DNA from: UBA4416 sp043718985
Lineage (GTDB): Bacteria; Bacteroidota; Bacteroidia; B-17B0; Aurantibacillaceae
Assembly: GCA_043718985.1 (NCBI GenBank)
Contig: JAYSUQ010000072.1
Span: 1-16,407, forward strand
Reading direction: 5' to 3'
Length of the DNA stretch: 16,407 bases
Shown here piece by piece: positions 15,239 through 16,407 of the stretch. How positions within the stretch are numbered: the first letter of the stretch is position 1; the number at the start of each line of letters is the position of its first letter. The position numbers and the translations under genes were made by a program. The notes under the pieces were generated by a model, which saw only the letters and a program-made list of their open reading frames with translations, ran no database searches and was not told where the DNA came from.

Positions 15239-16407
15239 TGAGTGCAAGCAAAACACTATTTTTAGTTACTAAAACCTATCCGTTTGGTAAAGGTGAACAA
15301 TATATTACAAACGAAATTAACGCCTTATCGTTAGCATTTAATAAAGTAATTATTTACCCAAACGATTATTACAACAACAACACAACGCACTCATTTAATT
15401 TCCCTAATAATGTAGAGGTATTAAACCTAAACCAATTACTTACTCCTAACAATAAAAATAAACTAAACGACTACTGCTATTTACTAAAACAATTAATTTT
15501 AGAGTTTTTTGCAACTGACGATAAACGTAATTTTTTTAAAAACTTTAAATGGAACTTAATAAATTTTTATACCCAACTAAAATTATCGTATTGTTTTGCA
15601 ACTTACTTAACAAACAATAACTACAATGCAACTAATGCGGTTTTTTATAGTTACTGGTTTCATAAATCGGCTATTATATTAAGCATTTTAAAAAGCAAAA
15701 AATGTATTACAAAATTTGTATCGCGTGCCCATAGTATTGATTTGTATCACAATAAATGGGGCATCATAAACGAAAATGTAAAAGTACCACCATTTAAAAA
15801 TTTTAAACTAAGGTATGTTGATGAAGTTTTTTGCGTATCCAATCACGGTACACAATTTTTAAAAAATGAATTCACAACTTACAATCAAAAAATAACTACG
15901 CGTTATTTAGGTGTTAACGATGTTGGTAATGATGAACCATATAAAATTGAAAATAACACATTTAACATTGTAACCTGTTCGGGATTTGATGCTAACAAGC
16001 GCGTGCACGAACTCGCAAAAGCATTGCAACAAATTAAGCAACCCCTAACCTGGACTCATTTTGGCGACGGCAAACTACGAAATTGTGTTGAACTCGAAAT
16101 TAAAAAACTACCAAATAATATTACGGTTAACTTAATGGGAAATGTGCCAAACAATGAGGTAAAGTTGTTTTATACAAAACATAAAATTAATTTATTTGTA
16201 AATTTAAGTGTGGTTGAGGGTTTACCAGTTTCTATAATGGAAGCAATGATGTTTGGCATACCAATTATTGCAACATCTGTTTATGGCACACCCGAGGCGG
16301 TTATTGATACCCAAAACGGTTTTTTAATTGCTGTTAATTTTACACAAACTCAATTAATTAATAAAATTGAATATTGCATATTAAATCAAAAACAGTTAGC
16401 TACTATG
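15238..16407 (+). CDS. GT4 family glycosyltransferase (3' end outside window)
   Basis: An open frame of 390 codons begins with the ATG at 15238 and reaches the window edge without a stop. It encodes a GT-B glycosyltransferase of family 4. The N-terminal domain begins 'TLFLVTKTYPFGKGEQYI' (6-23) with 'SRAHSIDLY' (162-170). The C-terminal domain shows 'SGFDANKRVHELAKAL' (248-263), where Lys254/Arg255 contact the donor diphosphate. 'HFGDGKL' follows (274-280), then the E-x7-E motif in 'VVEGLPVSIMEAM' (Glu327, Glu335) and 'GTPEAV' (350-355). GT4 enzymes are retaining transferases using NDP-sugars. Typical members are about 380-420 residues, so only a short C-terminal piece is missing. It starts within the upstream stop (TAATG). 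Confidence 0.88.
   Translation, partial: MSASKTLFLVTKTYPFGKGEQYITNEINALSLAFNKVIIYPNDYYNNNTTHSFNFPNNVEVLNLNQLLTPNNKNKLNDYCYLLKQLILEFFATDDKRNFFKNFKWNLINFYTQLKLSYCFATYLTNNNYNATNAVFYSYWFHKSAIILSILKSKKCITKFVSRAHSIDLYHNKWGIINENVKVPPFKNFKLRYVDEVFCVSNHGTQFLKNEFTTYNQKITTRYLGVNDVGNDEPYKIENNTFNIVTCSGFDANKRVHELAKALQQIKQPLTWTHFGDGKLRNCVELEIKKLPNNITVNLMGNVPNNEVKLFYTKHKINLFVNLSVVEGLPVSIMEAMMFGIPIIATSVYGTPEAVIDTQNGFLIAVNFTQTQLINKIEYCILNQKQLATM

Overview
This window is a single-strand, tightly packed surface-polysaccharide (O-antigen or capsule) gene cluster. All 17 genes, two of them cut by the window edges, read on the + strand. The DNA is very AT-rich (roughly 30% GC by eye). No clear Shine-Dalgarno sequences are visible; A-rich stretches precede the few starts that lie outside an upstream gene. 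Together with the gene content, this suggests a low-GC member of the Bacteroidota. That assignment is an inference, because no rRNA or tRNA gene is present.

Layout. (1) Positions 1-368: the C-terminal sugar-binding domain of a Wzt-type ABC exporter ATPase, which suggests ABC-transporter-dependent export. (2) 361-936: a hexapeptide-repeat acyltransferase. (3) 965-9261: a nearly complete CMP-legionaminic acid pathway in the order legB (4,6-dehydratase), legC (aminotransferase), legI (NeuB-type synthase), a GNAT acyltransferase, legG (NeuC-type hydrolysing 2-epimerase), a PIG-L deacetylase, legH (PglD-type N-acetyltransferase), ptmE (CBS plus sugar-1-phosphate nucleotidyltransferase) and legF (CMP-sugar synthetase). 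(4) 9263-10786: an unrecognised protein with a GT-B-like layout carrying an RFHP motif and a later Ser/Thr-rich motif, as bacterial sialyltransferases do. It is a good candidate for the legionaminic acid transferase. (5) 10786-12522: an AsnB-family glutamine amidotransferase. (6) 12569-13471: an acyltransferase with an unusually long left-handed beta-helix. (7) 13473-16407: two GT2 glycosyltransferases and one GT4 glycosyltransferase that runs off the right edge.

How the genes work together. PtmE would make a nucleotide-activated GlcNAc, GDP-linked by analogy with Campylobacter. LegB, LegC and LegH would turn it into the 2,4-diacetamido-2,4,6-trideoxy sugar. LegG would release the manno-configured free sugar, LegI would condense it with PEP, and LegF would activate the product as CMP-legionaminate. 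The PIG-L protein, the GNAT protein, the AsnB-like enzyme and the hexapeptide acyltransferases are not part of the core pathway. They could tailor the N-acyl, O-acyl or amide groups of the nonulosonate or of other sugars. The GTs would then assemble the repeat unit for export.

Fourteen of the 16 gene junctions lie between an 8-bp overlap and a 3-bp gap, so the cluster is almost certainly one translationally coupled operon. No promoter, terminator, mobile element, tRNA, rRNA or CRISPR array was seen.
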